The notes beneath the pieces are model-generated. The model did not search any database. It was not told the origin of the DNA and was given only the letters and a program-made list of their open reading frames with translations. Positions 6,532-8,654 of a DNA stretch of 8,654 bases are shown piece by piece. The position numbers were made by a program, and so were the translations under genes. This DNA comes from an uncultured Acidimicrobiaceae bacterium (GTDB lineage: Bacteria; Actinomycetota; Acidimicrobiia; Acidimicrobiales; Microtrichaceae): NCBI GenBank assembly GCA_937868025.1, contig CALMLJ010000346.1, forward strand, positions 1 through 8,654, read 5' to 3'. Numbering within the stretch: position 1 is the first letter of the stretch; each line of letters starts with the position of its first letter.

Positions 6532-7839
6532 GTGCCCGAACGTCAACCCACCCGGCACCTGTCGCTCACCGAGGCGGCGGCGCTCTTCGATCCCGTCGAT
6601 TCCCTCGGCCTGCCACTCGGCCCCGGCCAACCGATCGGCCTGGTGCACGCGCTGGGCGAGCGCACCGACTGGCAACGGTTCGACGTGCTGGGGGCGATGC
6701 TCGTCGACTTCTACGCCCTGTTCGACCACCCCGGGGTGTTCCTCACGTCGACGTTCTTCGGCCCGGCCGAACGCATCTACCGCGACATGGGCCGCAACAT
6801 CGCCTACGTCCCGTCGGACTTCCGTCGGTTCGCCACGGTCATGGAGGCCCGGCGCCCCCGGGTGATCGCCACGATGGCCACGGCGCCCGACGCCGACGGC
6901 TGGATGAGCCTCTCGCTCCATGCCGGCGCCAGCGTCGGCGAGCTGCACCGGGCCGCCGCCGACCCGGACCGGCTGCTCATCGTCGAGGCCAGCCCCCACT
7001 TCCCCCGCACGGCGGGCATCACCCCCGAGGGTCACCGGCTCCACGTGGACGAGGTCGATGTGGTGTGCGAGTCCGACCGCCGACCCGTCGAACTCGTCGA
7101 TCCCGAGGTCACCGAGGTCGAGCTCGCCATCGCGGCGCACGCTCAGCGGTTCATCCCCGACGGCGCGACGTTGCAGACGGGCTTCGGTTCGATCCCGTCG
7201 ACGATCGCGTCGGTGCTCGCCCACGGGGACGGCGGCGAGTACGGCGTGCACTCCGAGATGTTCACCACCGGCCTCATGCGGCTCCACCAGGCCGGCAAGG
7301 TGACGAACGTGCACAAGGACCAGTTCGAGGGGTACTCGCTCGTGACCTTCGCGGCCGGTACCGCCGAGCTGTACGCGTGGCTCGACGGCCGCGACGACGT
7401 GCGGTTCGCCCCGGTGTCGGTGGTCAACTCGCCCGAGCGCATCGCGGCGAACCACACGATGGTGACGATCAACGGAGCCATCGCCGTCGATCTCTGGGGC
7501 CAGGTGACGGCCGACTCGATCGGCGGCCTGCAGTTCTCCGGCGTCGGTGGGCACGAGGACTTCGTGTCGGGCTCGGGCCTCGAGCTCGAGGACCGGTCCC
7601 TGATCTGCCTTCCCGCCACCGTCGAGGTCGGCGGCGTGTTGCGGTCGCGGATCGAACCGACCTTCGGACCGGGCACCATCGTCACGACGCCCCGCCACCA
7701 GATCGACACGATCATCACCGAGTTCGGCGCCGCCGAGGTTCGGGGCCTGTCCACGAGCGACCGGGCGCGGGCGCTGGCCGGCATCGCCCACCCGGCGTTC
7801 CGCGACGAGTTGCTCGCCGCGGCTCCGACCGGTCCCTGA
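6532..7839 (+). CDS. Class I CoA-transferase, acetyl-CoA hydrolase/4-hydroxybutyrate CoA-transferase family
   Basis: A 435-residue cytoplasmic enzyme, full length for this family (about 430). Members move CoA between an acyl-CoA and a carboxylic acid (acetate, butyrate, 4-hydroxybutyrate, succinate and others) through a glutamyl-CoA thioester. Visible family marks: GFGSIP (residues 217-222), equivalent to the GIGxIP loop; catalytic Glu242 in YGVHSEMFTTG; and GVGGHEDF (337-344), matching the GxGGxxDF motif of the C-terminal domain. The N-terminal half corresponds to the acetyl-CoA hydrolase/transferase N domain and the rest to the C domain. The GTG at 6532 is chosen because it is in frame, follows a -10-like TACGGT, gives the normal length, and the next in-frame Met would cut into the fold. 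The substrate cannot be told from sequence; transferase rather than hydrolase activity is likelier from these motifs. The downstream regulator starts 9 nt after the stop, so the two probably form an operon. Confidence 0.92.
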   Translation: MPERQPTRHLSLTEAAALFDPVDSLGLPLGPGQPIGLVHALGERTDWQRFDVLGAMLVDFYALFDHPGVFLTSTFFGPAERIYRDMGRNIAYVPSDFRRFATVMEARRPRVIATMATAPDADGWMSLSLHAGASVGELHRAAADPDRLLIVEASPHFPRTAGITPEGHRLHVDEVDVVCESDRRPVELVDPEVTEVELAIAAHAQRFIPDGATLQTGFGSIPSTIASVLAHGDGGEYGVHSEMFTTGLMRLHQAGKVTNVHKDQFEGYSLVTFAAGTAELYAWLDGRDDVRFAPVSVVNSPERIAANHTMVTINGAIAVDLWGQVTADSIGGLQFSGVGGHEDFVSGSGLELEDRSLICLPATVEVGGVLRSRIEPTFGPGTIVTTPRHQIDTIITEFGAAEVRGLSTSDRARALAGIAHPAFRDELLAAAPTGP

Positions 7840-7841
7840 GG
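7838..7841 (+). promoter_or_regulatory. Shine-Dalgarno sequence overlapping the upstream stop codon
   Basis: GAGG includes the last two bases of the CoA-transferase TGA and lies 7 nt before the ATG at 7849. The overlap supports translation of the regulator from the same mRNA, with possible translational coupling. Confidence 0.65.
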
Positions 7842-7848
7842 TACCGGC

Positions 7849-8654
7849 ATGGGGGACGTGTTCGATCGCATTCACGCCGCCGCCGACCGGTTGACCGCGG
7901 CCGAGCGCAAGGTGGCGGCGTCGATCACCGACGATCCCCAGGCGGTCGCGTTCGGCACGGTCGCCGAGATCGCGTCACGGTCGGGCTCGAGCGGGGCGTC
8001 GGTCGTGCGGCTCGCGACGAAGCTCGGGTACCGGGGGTTCTCCGACCTGCAGGCGGCCGTCCAGACCGAGCTCGGCCGTCGACTGCGCCCCGCCACCGAA
8101 CGGATCCACGATCCCCACCCCGGTGACCTGCGGGGACAGGGGCTCGCGGCTGCGCTCGAGTGCGTCCAGGCGACGTTGGCGGGGGTCGAGTCGGCGGATC
8201 TCGATGCGATCGTGAAGGTCCTGTCGATTCGGTCGCGCCCGGTCTGGGTGGTGGCCGGCGACGCGGCGTCGGGCATCGCCCGCCAGTTCGCGACCGAGTT
8301 GTCGATGCTGCGGCCGTCGGTGGTCGAGCTCACCGGATCCCCGGTCAACGTTGCCCGTCAGCTCGCCGACATCGACTCCGGCGACGTGGTGGTCGCGCTC
8401 GACCTGCGCCGCTACGACCGCTGGGTCCTCGACGCCGTCGCCGCGGCGACAGCCGCCGGAGCGACGCTCATCGCGCTCACCGACGGGCCGCTCTCCCCGC
8501 TGGCGTCGGGCGCCGCCCACGTCATCTCGATCGAGGCCGACGGCATCGGGCCGTTCGACAACTACGTCGGGGCGCTCGCCGCGCTGGCCACGATCACCGC
8601 CGGCGTGGCGGTGCGCCTGCGGGCCCCGGCCGCGGCGCACCTCGAACGCATCGA
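7849..8654 (+). CDS. MurR/RpiR-family transcriptional regulator (HTH-SIS), 3'-truncated by window edge
   Basis: An open frame of 268 codons runs off the end of the window; the family is usually about 280-300 residues, so little is missing. Residues 1 to about 77 form an RpiR-type HTH domain with the typical LTAAERKVAASI opening and a helix-turn-helix around AEIASRSGSSGASVVRLATKLG, followed by the characteristic GFSDLQ. Residues about 125-265 are a SIS domain: WVVAGDAASGIARQFATEL (Gly137-Gly142 as the first ligand loop) and the ALTDGPLSPLA segment usual in one RpiR subgroup. The second loop, which in sugar-phosphate binders has a Ser-rich SxSGxT-like motif, is DLRRYDRW (185-192) here, so the ligand may not be a sugar phosphate. 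It probably controls its own operon with the upstream CoA-transferase; this rests on spacing (9 nt) and the shared strand. The start is supported by GAGG 7 nt upstream. Confidence 0.93.
   Translation, partial: MGDVFDRIHAAADRLTAAERKVAASITDDPQAVAFGTVAEIASRSGSSGASVVRLATKLGYRGFSDLQAAVQTELGRRLRPATERIHDPHPGDLRGQGLAAALECVQATLAGVESADLDAIVKVLSIRSRPVWVVAGDAASGIARQFATELSMLRPSVVELTGSPVNVARQLADIDSGDVVVALDLRRYDRWVLDAVAAATAAGATLIALTDGPLSPLASGAAHVISIEADGIGPFDNYVGALAALATITAGVAVRLRAPAAAHLERI

Noticed and set aside
6298..7875. Minus-strand open frame over the CoA-transferase (525 codons)
   Set aside because: Shadow of the plus-strand enzyme, whose catalytic Glu242 and GxGGxxDF motifs are intact; the antisense product is rich in His/Arg/Gly/Val with no domain.
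6354..8126. Plus-strand alternate frame crossing three genes (590 codons)
   Set aside because: Arg-rich out-of-frame translation over the end of the adhesin gene, the CoA-transferase and the start of the regulator; it has no motif and no start with a ribosome-binding site.

Overview
This is a GC-rich window in which every gene reads left to right: the 3' part of an isoleucyl-tRNA synthetase gene, a large sortase-anchored surface protein, a class I CoA-transferase, and the 5' part of a MurR/RpiR-family regulator. The high GC, strong third-position G/C, GTG and GAGG/GGAGG starts, a type-2 actinobacterial-style IleRS and an LPXTG cell-wall anchor point to a high-GC Gram-positive (Actinomycetota). 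An Acidimicrobiia/Ilumatobacter-like origin is my guess from style, not something the sequence proves. I see no tRNA or rRNA gene, insertion sequence, integrase, CRISPR array or origin.

Layout. (1) Positions 1-2612: ileS, truncated at its 5' end, followed by a long hairpin (2624-2669). (2) Positions 2613-2806: a 194-nt gap with no TA dinucleotide, holding that hairpin, a perfect 16-bp palindrome, several further stems that could form a structured leader, and a good Shine-Dalgarno sequence. (3) Positions 2807-6460: a 1217-residue secreted protein with a signal peptide, an N-terminal thioester domain (predicted Cys79-Gln130), one Ig-like linker domain, ten tandem PKD/Ig-like modules each bracketed by two cysteines, and an LPVTG sorting signal with membrane anchor. 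A GC-rich hairpin (6467-6499) follows. (4) Positions 6532-7839: a CoA-transferase of the acetyl-CoA hydrolase/4-hydroxybutyrate CoA-transferase family, probably starting at a GTG on a leaderless transcript. (5) Position 7849 to the end: an RpiR-type HTH-SIS regulator whose ribosome-binding site overlaps the stop codon of the CoA-transferase, so the two are probably co-transcribed.

How they fit together. ileS is housekeeping. The surface protein looks like a separate unit bounded by hairpins. From family knowledge it would be exported by Sec, linked to peptidoglycan by a sortase not encoded here, and present a reactive thioester at the tip of a stiff stalk for covalent attachment to a surface or cell. 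The CoA-transferase and RpiR pair look like a small metabolic operon with its own regulator. The most noteworthy object is the thioester adhesin with its cysteine-bracketed stalk; its domain classes are known, but the combination, the leader RNA and the genomic setting deserve a closer look.
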